The notes under the pieces were generated by a model. That model worked only from the letters and a program-made list of their open reading frames with translations, did no database searches and was not told where the DNA came from. Below, one piece after another: positions 17,618 to 27,529 of a stretch of DNA of 64,000 bases (positions within the stretch are counted from its first letter, which is position 1; the number at the start of each line of letters is the position of its first letter). The position numbers and the translations under genes are program-made. The DNA comes from an uncultured Eudoraea sp. (lineage in GTDB: Bacteria > Bacteroidota > Bacteroidia > Flavobacteriales > Flavobacteriaceae). Where the stretch lies: NCBI GenBank assembly GCA_947258405.1, contig CAMYIE010000005.1, positions 1 to 64,000 of the forward strand. Reading direction: 5' to 3'.

Positions 17618-19891
17618 TCAGAACCAGTATCCGATACTGAAAAAGAAATTACCATCGTTTATTTCCGGGGTCCATGAGTATACTACCTGCACAGGACCTA
17701 AACACGACTCCCAGCCATACCCCACGGCATACCCGGTAAAATTTGGAGCCGTAAACCATTCTCCGGTCCTGAACAGATCATCGTCAACATTGGCAATATT
17801 GACAGAAAAGGTAAAGTGGTTCTTCGGCACAAACTCCATATCTAAACGACCATAGGCCTTAACATAGCTATTCCCCGGCAAGGCAAGAAAATCGTAGCCA
17901 AGGAAAGGCATAAAATTATTGATAAGGTCATTCCCAAAGCCTCCAAGAACAAAATCAAAGGTGGTTACTTCTGATTGTCCGAGCTTAAAACCTCCTTCGG
18001 TCTCCAGGTTTAACGACAGGTTTTCTAACAGAGGGAAAGCGCCCCCCATTCGGGCCTTTGCGACCGAAAAACCTTGAAAATTATTATTGAAATCTGAGGA
18101 AAACAGATAAAGGTGAAAATCCCCATTAAAGTACAATCCTTTAGTGGGAAAGTAGCGATCATCATAGGTGTCGAGCACCAATCCCCCATAGGTGCTGAAA
18201 TAGTGGCTTTTTTCAAAGAAGGTTCGATCGCCTGAAGAGTTTTCTGGTATTACGGGAGGATCGGAGATCTCGGTCAATGTAGTGGTGCTGTAAGAGATGA
18301 ACTTGTGTTCAATGCCAAGTCGCAGAGCAAATTCTTCGCGTACGGCCGTCTGAAGGTAGATCTGGTTAGTGACGTCTGCAATATCGAGATTTATATTATT
18401 AACCGCAGGCCCCGATTGTATCCTAAAGTTAGACCGGAATACATCAACATTGATCTCCTGTTTAAATTCATCGAGTCGGGAACTGACCCCATAACTCCAG
18501 TAGGAACCTTTATCCACATAGTATTGAAAATTATATCGAATATTATCTCCCAGCATAAAATCGAAAGAGGCGACATCGTCTTTTAGCAGGAGGTTCTTCC
18601 TGGTTATATTGATGAGGGCAGCGGTTTTATAAAGATCATCGTAATGAACACCTAACCTAAGCAGCGTCTTATTGGGATTTTCCCTGAGGATCACCTTTAG
18701 CTCGTCTCCTTCACCTTCGGAGGTCAGTTCATAGCGAACATTGATAAAATTTCCAGTGGCAGCCAAATTATTTATTCCCTGTTTCAATTCTTCGAAGCTG
18801 ATCTTTTCTTCCGGTTCGAATCGCAGTTTCCCCTTTACATAGCCCCGGGAGTAGTTCTGGTTTCCTTCAATTACCAAACTGCTGATCTTAACAGAATCTT
18901 CAGCTCCTGCTTTGGGTAGATCTCCCATATGCTCTTTACCTGATAGCTCCTTAAGCTCCGTCCATTTTTTTCTCGCCGCATTTTCACCAAGGCTAAGTAT
19001 TGTATCGATCTTATCAAAATCGATAACGGAGTAGTCCTCCATATCGGGTTTGATATAGATATCTGTAAGGCCTGCTTTTTCCTTCATTGCGCTTACTGTA
19101 CGGTAATTATTGATCTGCAACAAAATATCGGAGGCTGATTTCAGGGCTTCTTTATCCCTCAGACTGTGTTGTACATCTACTCCAATGACAATGTCGGCCC
19201 CCATTGCACGGACCTCTTCAATGGGATAATTATTTAAAACCCCTCCGTCTATCAAGGTCTGATCGTTGATTTCTTCGGGTTCAAAAAGCGAAGGGAAGGC
19301 CCCGCTGGCCAACACAGCCGCTGGCAGGTAACCTTTATTGAGCAATACTTCTGTACCGTTAACCACATCTGTGGCCATACAAAAGAATGGGATCGGCAAC
19401 CTATTGAAATCTTCTACATCCCTAACGTGGTACATCAATTTTACCAGTTTATTGTAAATGTTCTGGCCACTTGAAATCCCTTTTGGAAAAGTGATCTTAA
19501 AATTATCGAAAGGAAGGCTTAAGGCATAACGTTCGTCATCCTCCTTGTCGTAAAAACTCTTGTTCCCCCTTGGGAAATTATCCTGAATGATCTGGTTAAA
19601 ATCGGTGGAACGAAAAATAGAATCCAGTTCAGCAGCCGAATAGCCCGAGGCATACAGGCCTCCAACAATGGCCCCCATACTGGTCCCTCCAATAAAGTCT
19701 ATCTTTACTCCGGCCTCTTCGATTACTTTTAATGCCCCGATATGAGCCATTCCTTTTGCTCCACCACCACTTAAGACAAGTCCTATTTTTACATCATCGT
19801 CTGCGCCTTCATCCTGCGCATTGATCATTTGGCACCAAAAGAACCCGATAATTACCACTGCGAAACCATATGTATTTAACCGTTGTCTCAT
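17618..19891 (-). CDS. Patatin-like phospholipase with BamA/TamA-type C-terminal barrel
   Basis: A 757-residue outer-membrane protein. A signal sequence (ending INAQ, ~26) is followed by a patatin domain with the oxyanion loop SGGGAKG (41-47), nucleophile Ser71 in GTSMG and catalytic Asp215 in DGG. A POTRA-like stretch (~340-420) and a C-terminal beta-barrel ending FFFSIGYWF come next. This is the PlpD/type Vd-like layout: a lipid hydrolase linked to a self-encoded barrel. It starts four bases inside uvrC (ATGA overlap), so the two are co-translated although functionally unrelated. Confidence 0.92.
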   Translation of the reverse strand: MRQRLNTYGFAVVIIGFFWCQMINAQDEGADDDVKIGLVLSGGGAKGMAHIGALKVIEEAGVKIDFIGGTSMGAIVGGLYASGYSAAELDSIFRSTDFNQIIQDNFPRGNKSFYDKEDDERYALSLPFDNFKITFPKGISSGQNIYNKLVKLMYHVRDVEDFNRLPIPFFCMATDVVNGTEVLLNKGYLPAAVLASGAFPSLFEPEEINDQTLIDGGVLNNYPIEEVRAMGADIVIGVDVQHSLRDKEALKSASDILLQINNYRTVSAMKEKAGLTDIYIKPDMEDYSVIDFDKIDTILSLGENAARKKWTELKELSGKEHMGDLPKAGAEDSVKISSLVIEGNQNYSRGYVKGKLRFEPEEKISFEELKQGINNLAATGNFINVRYELTSEGEGDELKVILRENPNKTLLRLGVHYDDLYKTAALINITRKNLLLKDDVASFDFMLGDNIRYNFQYYVDKGSYWSYGVSSRLDEFKQEINVDVFRSNFRIQSGPAVNNINLDIADVTNQIYLQTAVREEFALRLGIEHKFISYSTTTLTEISDPPVIPENSSGDRTFFEKSHYFSTYGGLVLDTYDDRYFPTKGLYFNGDFHLYLFSSDFNNNFQGFSVAKARMGGAFPLLENLSLNLETEGGFKLGQSEVTTFDFVLGGFGNDLINNFMPFLGYDFLALPGNSYVKAYGRLDMEFVPKNHFTFSVNIANVDDDLFRTGEWFTAPNFTGYAVGYGWESCLGPVQVVYSWTPEINDGNFFFSIGYWF

Positions 19892-21678
19892 CCGTGAAAA
19901 TTTTCGAAAATCTTACGTGCGCGGGCCATGCCAACTTTATCGGTAAGATCTTCCAATGAGGCTTCTTTTACACGCTTAACAGATTTAAAATGTTTTAAAA
20001 GATCTCTGGCGGTCTTTTCTCCTATACCTTCGATCATCTCAAGTTCCGTACTTATCGCAGCTTTACTTCTTTTATTCCTGTGAAAGTTGATTCCAAAACG
20101 GTGGGCTTCATTTCTCAATCGCTGTATGATCTTTAAAGATTCGGATTTCTTGTCAAGATACAATGGAACAGGGTCTTCAGGGAAATAGATTTCCTCCAGT
20201 CTTTTCGCGATGCCAATAATCGCAATCTTGCCTCGTAATCCTAATACATCGAGGCTCTTTAAGGCCGAAGATAACTGTCCTTTACCTCCGTCTATCACGA
20301 TGAGTTGTGGTAAAGGTTCCCCCTCGTTCAGCAGTCGCTTGTATCGCCTGAAAACCACCTCTTCCATTGAGGCATAATCGTCGGGGCCGCTTACAGTTTT
20401 GATATTGAAAAGGCGGTATTCTTTTTTTGCCGGTTTGCCATTTCTGAATACCACGCAAGCCGCTACAGGATTCGTTCCCTGAATGTTCGAATTATCGAAG
20501 CATTCTATGTGCCTGGGTTCGGCAGTGAGTCGAAGATCGCTCTTCATCTGTGCCATCAGTCGATTAGTATGCCTGTCGGGGTCAGCAATTTTTACCTGCT
20601 TGAAGCGCTCCTGTCTGAAAAATTTGGCGTTGCGTTCGGAAAGATCAACAAGTTTTCTTTTATCGCCAAGTTTAGGCAAGACGACTTTTAAATTGGCTGG
20701 CAAGCATAACGGAAAAGGGAGATAAACAATTTTGGATTCGGAGTTAAAACGCTGGCGCAATTCCACTATGGCCAGTTGCAGAAGATCGCGGTTGTTTTCA
20801 TCCAGTTTTTTTTTAATCTCCATAGTGTGAGACCTTACGATGGCACCGTGTGAAAGCTGCATGAAATTAACATAGGCATAGGCTTCATCGGAAACGATAG
20901 TAAATACATCAACGTTATTGATCTTGGGATTCACTACCGTCGATTTAGCCTGATACATCTCCAATACTTCGATCTTCTCCTTGATACGCTGAGCCTCCTC
21001 AAAACGCATTTCAGAGGCAAGAATTTTCATCTGCTTTTTAAAATAGTGAATTGAAGATTTGAAATTACCTTTGATAATCTGGCGGATATCATCGATCTGT
21101 TTGTCGTAGTCCTCAGCAGTTTGCAGATCTTCACAAGGGCCCAGGCAATTTCCCAAATGATATTCAAGGCATCGTTTATACTTGCCGGATTCTATCTTGT
21201 CGGCCGCAAGATCATAATTACAGGTTCGAAGCGGATAAACATCGCGAATGAGATCGAGCAATGTTTTAACAGTTCTCATCCGGGTATAAGGCCCATAATA
21301 TTCGGAACCATCCCTGATCAGTTTTCTGGTGGCAAAAACCCTTGGAAACCTTTCATTTTTAATACATATCCAGGGATAAGATTTATCATCACGAAGTAAT
21401 ACGTTATAACGGGGCTTATATTTTTTGATCAGGTTATTCTCGAGCAATAACGCATCGGATTCTGTTGGCACTACAATATGCTTTACCGATGAGATCTTCC
21501 TGACCAGCAGCCTGGTTTTGCCGCTATCATGATTCTTGGTAAAATAAGAAGCGACTCTTTTCTTTAGGTTTTTAGCCTTACCAACATAAAGAATCTGACC
21601 CGATTTATCATAGAACTGATAGACTCCGGGTTCGTTTGGCAGTGTACTCAACTGTATTTCTAAGGGTAATTCCTGCAT
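19888..21678 (-). CDS. uvrC: UvrABC system protein C (excinuclease subunit)
   Basis: Makes both incisions in nucleotide excision repair. Domains in order: GIY-YIG nuclease (PGVYQFYDKSGQILYVGKAKNLKKRV near the N-terminus), a Cys-rich linker (CLEYHLGNCLGPC), UVR helix (~200-235), RNase H-like endonuclease with DGGKGQ, and a C-terminal helix-hairpin-helix (IEGIGEKTARDLLKHF). The start at 21678 gives 596 residues, the usual flavobacterial length; an upstream in-frame ATG at 21723 would add 15 residues not typical of the family. Followed by the patatin gene with a four-base overlap. Confidence 0.96.
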   Translation of the reverse strand: MQELPLEIQLSTLPNEPGVYQFYDKSGQILYVGKAKNLKKRVASYFTKNHDSGKTRLLVRKISSVKHIVVPTESDALLLENNLIKKYKPRYNVLLRDDKSYPWICIKNERFPRVFATRKLIRDGSEYYGPYTRMRTVKTLLDLIRDVYPLRTCNYDLAADKIESGKYKRCLEYHLGNCLGPCEDLQTAEDYDKQIDDIRQIIKGNFKSSIHYFKKQMKILASEMRFEEAQRIKEKIEVLEMYQAKSTVVNPKINNVDVFTIVSDEAYAYVNFMQLSHGAIVRSHTMEIKKKLDENNRDLLQLAIVELRQRFNSESKIVYLPFPLCLPANLKVVLPKLGDKRKLVDLSERNAKFFRQERFKQVKIADPDRHTNRLMAQMKSDLRLTAEPRHIECFDNSNIQGTNPVAACVVFRNGKPAKKEYRLFNIKTVSGPDDYASMEEVVFRRYKRLLNEGEPLPQLIVIDGGKGQLSSALKSLDVLGLRGKIAIIGIAKRLEEIYFPEDPVPLYLDKKSESLKIIQRLRNEAHRFGINFHRNKRSKAAISTELEMIEGIGEKTARDLLKHFKSVKRVKEASLEDLTDKVGMARARKIFENFHG

Positions 21679-22042
21679 GAATTTCAAGCATGTACTGGTC
21701 GGCCTTTTTAGATGCGTGACCATACAGATATAAAGGTAAAAGGTAATTTTGGTTTTCCAGCCGATGGGTCGTTAAATTATGAGCTATCCAAGTCCGATAC
21801 AGACCGGGTAATAACAATTCCCAATGGCAGTATATATTTTTTTTGCGGAAATCATTTTACGTCGGAGGTCACCTAGTTATTCCATTCTTCGATAAGTAAG
21901 TAAAGGGCTACAAATAAGCTGATTTAACCCTCCTTTGTTAAAAATCTGGTAAATTTTGTGCATTTCGTCGATAAAATGGTGCACTTGGTAGGAAATGTGG
22001 TAAACTTTTATTTACATTTAGGGAACTAAAGTTTAGCATTAC

Positions 22043-22129
22043 ATGGACAACTATCTTATTACTATTGGGATGTACCTACTTTTGATGCTATTTTTTAAAA
22101 TTTATTTTGCGGTTGCCGCTAAAGACTAA
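22043..22129 (+). CDS. Possible 28-residue single-helix membrane peptide
   Basis: An ATG frame of 28 codons encodes an almost entirely hydrophobic peptide: a charged N-terminus (MDNY), a ~20-residue helix and a lysine-containing end (AAKD). It stands in the 495-base gap between uvrC and the 5-formyl-THF cyclo-ligase gene, 44 bases before the latter, in the same direction. It is too short for homology to be judged by eye. Size and shape recall KdpF-like small membrane peptides, but no partner gene is nearby. The remainder of the gap (21679-22042) shows no further gene. Confidence 0.35.
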   Translation: MDNYLITIGMYLLLMLFFKIYFAVAAKD

Positions 22130-22173
22130 TTTTAATTAAATAGTTCCCCCAAAAACTCGTTTGATCGATCGCG

Positions 22174-22734
22174 ATGTTAAAGAAAGAGATTCGATTAAAC
22201 TACATACAAATTCGCAAACGACTTTCTCCGGAAGAGGTTAATACTTCCAGCGAGGCTATTTGTGATTTTCTTCGCCAGCTCCCTTTATGGGATTTCGAGT
22301 ATTATCATGTTTTCCTTCCCATTATTGATAATAATGAAGTGGATACACAACCTATTATCGATCAGCTTAGGAGCCAGGGCAAAAAAATTGTTGTTCCGAA
22401 GGTAAAGAACAGCGATAGTTTAGAACATATCCTTTTTGAAGAAGACACTTCCCTCAAAAAAAATCATTGGGGTATCCCCGAACCTGAGGCAGGTGATGAA
22501 ATTCCTGTTCGGCGAATAGATCTGGTATTTGTACCTATGCTGGCTTTTGACCAAAAAGGACATCGGGTAGGATATGGAAAAGGATTTTATGATCGTTTTC
22601 TGGATAGCTGCAGGGCCGATACACTAAAAATTGGGCTTTGTTTTTTTGAGGCCATCGGGGAGATCAGCGATGTTGGGCCGTCAGATATCTCTATTGATTA
22701 TTGTATTACCCCTCAGCAGGTCTACGAATTCTGA
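22174..22734 (+). CDS. 5-formyltetrahydrofolate cyclo-ligase
   Basis: A 186-residue enzyme that turns 5-formyl-THF into 5,10-methenyl-THF with ATP. Family features: a basic N-terminus with RLSPEE, the EPE-like segment GIPEPEAGDE, and the ATP/folate-binding loop GYGKGFYDRFL near 130-140. Its 3' end overlaps the convergent lspA gene by 13 bases. Confidence 0.95.
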   Translation: MLKKEIRLNYIQIRKRLSPEEVNTSSEAICDFLRQLPLWDFEYYHVFLPIIDNNEVDTQPIIDQLRSQGKKIVVPKVKNSDSLEHILFEEDTSLKKNHWGIPEPEAGDEIPVRRIDLVFVPMLAFDQKGHRVGYGKGFYDRFLDSCRADTLKIGLCFFEAIGEISDVGPSDISIDYCITPQQVYEF

Positions 22735-23351
22735 TCGTTCTTCTGGCCGAATGCTTTTTTATTAAAAAAGACAAGGATTCCGACCCCGGTACTGATCGCT
22801 GTATCGGCCACATTAAAAACCGGTTCAAAAAACCTAAAATTATCACCTCCCACAAAAGGGAACCATTCGGGCCATGTGGCATCGATAATTGGGAAATAAA
22901 GCATATCAACCACTTTACCGTAAAAGAGGCTTCCATAATTTTCTTTTGCCATAAATGTTGCTATCTGGTTATAGCTATCATCGAACAGGATGCCGTAGAA
23001 AACGGAATCTATAATATTTCCCAGCGCCCCGGCAAAAATTAGTGAAACCGCTATGGTAAGGGTAATTGTGCCTTTTTTCTTTATGATATCGAACAACCAA
23101 TAGCCGATCCCTCCAATAGCGAACAACCTGAAAACGGTGAGAATCAGTTTCCCCAGGGAATCCGAAACAGGAAGGATATCGCTCAATTTAGTCCCCCAGG
23201 CAGCCCCTTCATTTTCGATAAACAGGATCTTAAACCAACTAAAGACTTCTACCGACTCTCCCAACTGAAAATGTGTCTTTATATATATCTTGCTCAGCTG
23301 GTCGATCAGCAAAACAATTACCACTAAGAAAAGGGACTTTTTAATGTTCAT
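22722..23351 (-). CDS. lspA: Lipoprotein signal peptidase (signal peptidase II)
   Basis: A 209-residue inner-membrane protease with four transmembrane helices that removes signal peptides from prolipoproteins. Conserved features: DQLSK near 17-21, NEGAAWG (47-53), GNIIDS (111-116) and the two catalytic aspartates, Asp149 in KVVDMLYF and Asp183 in NVADTAI. It is longer than the E. coli enzyme because of extra residues in the loop between the catalytic aspartates and at the C-terminus, as usual in Bacteroidota. The many lipoproteins in this window are its substrates. The 3' end overlaps the cyclo-ligase gene. Confidence 0.96.
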   Translation of the reverse strand: MNIKKSLFLVVIVLLIDQLSKIYIKTHFQLGESVEVFSWFKILFIENEGAAWGTKLSDILPVSDSLGKLILTVFRLFAIGGIGYWLFDIIKKKGTITLTIAVSLIFAGALGNIIDSVFYGILFDDSYNQIATFMAKENYGSLFYGKVVDMLYFPIIDATWPEWFPFVGGDNFRFFEPVFNVADTAISTGVGILVFFNKKAFGQKNDQNS

Positions 23352-23458
23352 GTTATATCGCTAAACAGTGGGACTAAAATAGGTATAATAATCGAAGCCC
23401 GTGTAAAGAAAACCCGGCCGTGCGAGGCATCGAACAGGAAGACTATTAAGGCCTGTAT

Positions 23459-23491
23459 AAAAAAATCGCCCAAGTTTATTCATGAGCGATT
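23459..23491 (-). terminator. Intrinsic terminator of the ileS-dksA operon
   Basis: A hairpin (AATCGC / GCGATT with extra G-T pairs and a ~12-base loop) followed on the minus strand by seven T, ~115 bases after the dksA stop. It separates this operon from lspA. Confidence 0.7.
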
Positions 23492-23604
23492 CCTTAAGGA
23501 TTTTTGGGTGTTCTGCCTGATAAAAGCAGAAACAAGCGTTCATACATAACCGGACCTTCAACTATGGGAAGTCTCGAGCCCGCAAAACCAATGTTATTTC
23601 CCTC

Positions 23605-23988
23605 TTATTTTTGCATGTTTTTTGCCTCGATACTCAGGGTAGCATGAGGGACAAGTTTTAAGCGGTCCTTATTGATCAATTTTCCGGTGACCCTGCAAAT
23701 ACCATAGGTTTTGTTTTCTATACGCAACAGGGCATTTGTAAGGTCTCTTATAAACTTCTCCTGGCGTATAGCCAACTGTGTATTCGCTTCCTTGCTCATA
23801 GTTTCAGAGCCTTCTTCAAAGGCCTTGAAGGTAGGAGCGGTATCGTCGGTGCCATTATTTCCATCATTCATATAGGAACTTCTCAATAGATCCAAATGGC
23901 TCTGTGCTTTCTCTATTTTTTCGTCAATAAGTACTCTAAATTCCTCAAGTTCCTTGTCAGAATAGCGCACTTTCAAATCTTTTGCCAT
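23605..23988 (-). CDS. TraR/DksA family protein with degenerate zinc finger
   Basis: A 127-residue protein: an N-terminal coiled coil (~10-90) and a C-terminal zinc-finger-like fold in which only Cys98 (YGICRVTG) remains of the four cysteines; His115 follows. DksA-type proteins enter the RNA polymerase secondary channel and work with ppGpp. The loss of three cysteines is common in Bacteroidota members, so the fold probably holds without zinc. It starts four bases after the ileS stop, so both are co-transcribed. Confidence 0.92.
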   Translation of the reverse strand: MAKDLKVRYSDKELEEFRVLIDEKIEKAQSHLDLLRSSYMNDGNNGTDDTAPTFKAFEEGSETMSKEANTQLAIRQEKFIRDLTNALLRIENKTYGICRVTGKLINKDRLKLVPHATLSIEAKNMQK

Positions 23989-23992
23989 GATT

Positions 23993-26900
23993 TTAGTGTT
24001 TTTGAATAAACAATTTTGTATTTACTTCATCGAAAATTATGGTCGTCCCTTCCTCCATTTTGTCTTCATATTCCAATTCAGCAGCAAGGGTTTCATTCAT
24101 TATATAACTCTTATTTCGCTCAACCGCCTTTTCGATTAATCCATCTTTTAAGATCTTAATGTCGATTTTATCAGTGACATCAAGACCTGATTCTTTTCTC
24201 AGATTTTGAATCCGATTTACAAGCTCCCTGGCTATTCCTTCCTGCCTCAGATCTTCATTAATTGTTACATCCAAAGCAACCGTCAAAGGGCCTGAGCTGG
24301 CTACCAGCCAACCTTCTATATCCTGAGAACTGATCTCTACATCCTCTAACTGTAATATAATAATTTTATTTTCTATGTCAAGTGATATTTTCCCATCCCG
24401 TTCAATTTTTTGAATCTGCTCCTGGTCCAATTCACCTATGGCGCGGGCGATCTTCTTCATTTCCTTGCCAAATCTTGGGCCAAGTGTCTTAAAATTTGGT
24501 TTTATGCGCTTAACGAGGATTCCCGATGCATCATCGAGCAACTCAATCTCTTTTACATTAACCTCAGACTTGATCAGATCGGCAACGGCCTGGATCTCTT
24601 TTTTGTCCGATGCACTCAAGACCGGGATCATAATCTTCTGCAAGGGCTGCCTTACTTTAATTTTCTCTTTTTGGCGGATAGAGAGAACCAGCGAGGAGAT
24701 CGATTGTGCCTTTTGCATCTTGTGTTCCAACTCTTTATTTAGCAGTGAAGTATCCGCTGTTGGAAATTCGGCAAGATGAACACTTTCAAAAACCTCTCGC
24801 CCGGAAGTCTGTGAAAGATTTCTATACAGCATTTCCATAAAAAAAGGAGCCACCGGTGCAGAGAGCTTGGCCACGATTTCCAAACATGTATAGAGCGTCT
24901 GATAGGCAGATATTTTGTCGTGCTCATAACTTCCTTTCCAAAACCTTCTTCTGCTCAGACGCACGTACCAGTTGCTAAGATTTTCCTGTACAAAGTATGC
25001 AATTGCCCTTGTGGCGCGTGTGGGTTCATATTCTTCATAGGCGAGGTCTACAACACTTACGAGTGAATGTAATTCTGAAAGGATCCATTGGTCTATTTCA
25101 GGCCTTTCGTGAAGTGGGATCTCTTCTTCGGAATATACGAACCTATCGATATTTGCATATAGGGCAAAGAAGTTATAGGTATTGTATAAAGTGCCGAAGA
25201 ATTTTCGCTTTACCTCCACGATACCATCAATGTCGAACTTGAGATTATCCCAGGGGTTTGCATTGGAAATAAGATACCATCGGGTGGCGTCCGGTCCGTG
25301 CATTGCAAGGGTTTCCAGTGGATTGGCGGCATTACCCAGTCTTTTAGACATCTTTTTGCCCTCTTTGTCTAACACCAGCCCATTTGAAACTACATTTCGG
25401 TAGGCTACCGAATCGAAGACCATGGTAGCAATAGCGTGTAAGGTATAAAACCAGCCGCGGGTCTGATCTACTCCCTCAGCGATAAAGTCGGCCGGGAAGG
25501 TCAGATTATTGTCGATATACTCCGCATTTTCAAACGGATAGTGCCACTGTGCAAAAGGCATCGCACCACTGTCGAACCAAACATCGATTAGATCATTTTC
25601 CCGTCGCATCGGCTCACCAGAGGAAGAAGTCAGTATAATCTTATCCACAATGTTTTTATGGAGGTCGATTTTTTGGTAATTCTCCTCACTCATGTCGCCT
25701 AAAACGAAATCGTGGTAAATATCCTCTTTCATCAGACCTGCCTTCACCGATTGCGCCATTTCGTTTTTAAGCTCTTCCACAGATCCTATGATCTTTGCTT
25801 CCGTACCATCGTCAGTTCTCCATATGGGCAGAGGAATACCCCAAAATCGGGATCTCGACAGGTTCCAGTCGTTAGCATTGGCGAGCCAGTTGCCAAATCG
25901 CCCTTCACCGGTTGCCTTTGGTTTCCAGTTGATCGTTTGATTGAGCTCGTACATTCGATCCTTCTTATCCGTTACCTTGATAAACCATGAATCGAGCGGA
26001 TAATAAAGGATTGGTTTATCGGTTCGCCAGCAGTTAGGATAGCTGTGCAGGTATTTTTCAACCTTAAAGGCTTTGTTCTCCTCCTTTAGCTTGATGGCGA
26101 TCTCAACATCCACTGAGCGCTCAGGGGCCTCTCCATCTTCGTAATATTCGTTTTTTACATACTTGCCTGCAAGAGGACCCATTTCGGGCCTGAATTTCCC
26201 TTGAAGATCTACCAGTGGGACTGGATTTTCATTTTCATCGAGGACTAACATGGGGGGCACCTGCGGTCTGGCCTTTTGCGCGACCTGCATATCGTCTGCT
26301 CCAAAGGTTGGTGCGGTATGCACTATGCCGGTACCATCTGCTGTGGTAACAAAATCACCTGAAATCACCCTGTAAGCATCCTTAGGATTCTGGTATGGTT
26401 GTGCATAATCGAGCAATTGTTCATACCTGATCCCAACTAATTCAGAGCCTTTTACTGTATCGAGAATATTGAATGGTATCTTTTTATCGCCTTCTTTAAA
26501 GTTTAGAATATCCTTTGCCTCGTCTACTTCTTCAAACCTTCCGGCGAACTGTTTTCCCACAAGGCTTTTGGCAAGTATGACCAATATTGGTTGGTATGTA
26601 TATTGATTGTATGTGCTAACGATGGCATATTCGATCTTAGGGCCAACGGTAAGAGCGGTGTTCGAAGGAAGCGTCCAGGGCGTGGTTGTCCAGGCCAGGA
26701 AATAAATATCTCCCTCATACTTCTTAAGCGAATCAGGCAGCGTCTCTTCTTTTGCCATAAACTGAGCCGTGACTGTGGTATCTGTAATATCCTGGTAGGT
26801 TCCAGGCATATTAAGTTCGTGAGAACTCAGGCCGGTACCTGCCTTGGGTGAATAGGGCTGAATGGTATAGCCTTTATACAACAGACCTTTGTCATAGATC

Positions 26901-27415
26901 TGTTTCAATAGCCACCATACCGATTCCATGTACTTAGGCTTATAGGTAATGTAGGGATCGTCCATATTTACCCAATACCCCATCTTTTCGGTCATGCTGT
27001 TCCATGCGTCGGTATAGCGCATCACTGCCACTTTACAGGCCTCATTGTACTCCTCGATACTGATTTTTGTCCCGATATCTTCTTTGGTGATGCCCAGCTC
27101 TTTTTCCACACCAAGCTCAACCGGCAGACCATGAGTATCCCATCCGGCCTTTCGCTCTACCTGAAAACCTTTCATTGTCTTATATCGGGGAAAGATATCC
27201 TTGATAGTGCGTGATAATACGTGATGAATACCAGGAACTCCATTGGCGGAAGGAGGGCCTTCATAAAAGACATAAGATTCCATGCCTTCTCTGGAGGATA
27301 CGCTTTTTTCAAAGATCCCTGCCTCTTTCCAGAATTGTAGGATCTCATCGGCTATTGCCGGTAAATCCAGGTTTTTATATTCTTTAAACTTCATATCCAT
27401 GGATGGCTGGGACAT
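23993..27415 (-). CDS. ileS: Isoleucyl-tRNA synthetase
   Basis: A 1140-residue class I synthetase. The HIGH-like motif GIHHV (62-66), the editing domain (~190-400), the KMSKS motif (GKKMSKR) near 690, an anticodon-binding domain and a long C-terminal extension can be followed. It is ~200 residues longer than the E. coli protein and lacks the Cys-rich zinc end, as in the eukaryote-like branch of IleRS. A -7 element (TAATTTTG, 27425-27432) lies so close to this start that translation may begin instead at Met8 (27394), which opens MKFKEYKNLDLP as in relatives. First gene of an operon with dksA. Confidence 0.96.
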   Translation of the reverse strand: MSQPSMDMKFKEYKNLDLPAIADEILQFWKEAGIFEKSVSSREGMESYVFYEGPPSANGVPGIHHVLSRTIKDIFPRYKTMKGFQVERKAGWDTHGLPVELGVEKELGITKEDIGTKISIEEYNEACKVAVMRYTDAWNSMTEKMGYWVNMDDPYITYKPKYMESVWWLLKQIYDKGLLYKGYTIQPYSPKAGTGLSSHELNMPGTYQDITDTTVTAQFMAKEETLPDSLKKYEGDIYFLAWTTTPWTLPSNTALTVGPKIEYAIVSTYNQYTYQPILVILAKSLVGKQFAGRFEEVDEAKDILNFKEGDKKIPFNILDTVKGSELVGIRYEQLLDYAQPYQNPKDAYRVISGDFVTTADGTGIVHTAPTFGADDMQVAQKARPQVPPMLVLDENENPVPLVDLQGKFRPEMGPLAGKYVKNEYYEDGEAPERSVDVEIAIKLKEENKAFKVEKYLHSYPNCWRTDKPILYYPLDSWFIKVTDKKDRMYELNQTINWKPKATGEGRFGNWLANANDWNLSRSRFWGIPLPIWRTDDGTEAKIIGSVEELKNEMAQSVKAGLMKEDIYHDFVLGDMSEENYQKIDLHKNIVDKIILTSSSGEPMRRENDLIDVWFDSGAMPFAQWHYPFENAEYIDNNLTFPADFIAEGVDQTRGWFYTLHAIATMVFDSVAYRNVVSNGLVLDKEGKKMSKRLGNAANPLETLAMHGPDATRWYLISNANPWDNLKFDIDGIVEVKRKFFGTLYNTYNFFALYANIDRFVYSEEEIPLHERPEIDQWILSELHSLVSVVDLAYEEYEPTRATRAIAYFVQENLSNWYVRLSRRRFWKGSYEHDKISAYQTLYTCLEIVAKLSAPVAPFFMEMLYRNLSQTSGREVFESVHLAEFPTADTSLLNKELEHKMQKAQSISSLVLSIRQKEKIKVRQPLQKIMIPVLSASDKKEIQAVADLIKSEVNVKEIELLDDASGILVKRIKPNFKTLGPRFGKEMKKIARAIGELDQEQIQKIERDGKISLDIENKIIILQLEDVEISSQDIEGWLVASSGPLTVALDVTINEDLRQEGIARELVNRIQNLRKESGLDVTDKIDIKILKDGLIEKAVERNKSYIMNETLAAELEYEDKMEEGTTIIFDEVNTKLFIQKH

Positions 27416-27529
27416 TTAAGGCTGCAAAATTAATGATTTCTAATGAAAACATAGCGGTTTTCTAAAGCAGCAATGGCACTGAAGTTAGAGAGGTACAAAA
27501 GAGACCCTGTAAATATCAATCTTGAACAA

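Noticed and set aside
23352-23604. A 66-codon minus-strand frame between lspA and dksA
   Set aside because: It contains the terminator hairpin of the ileS-dksA operon and its translation looks random.
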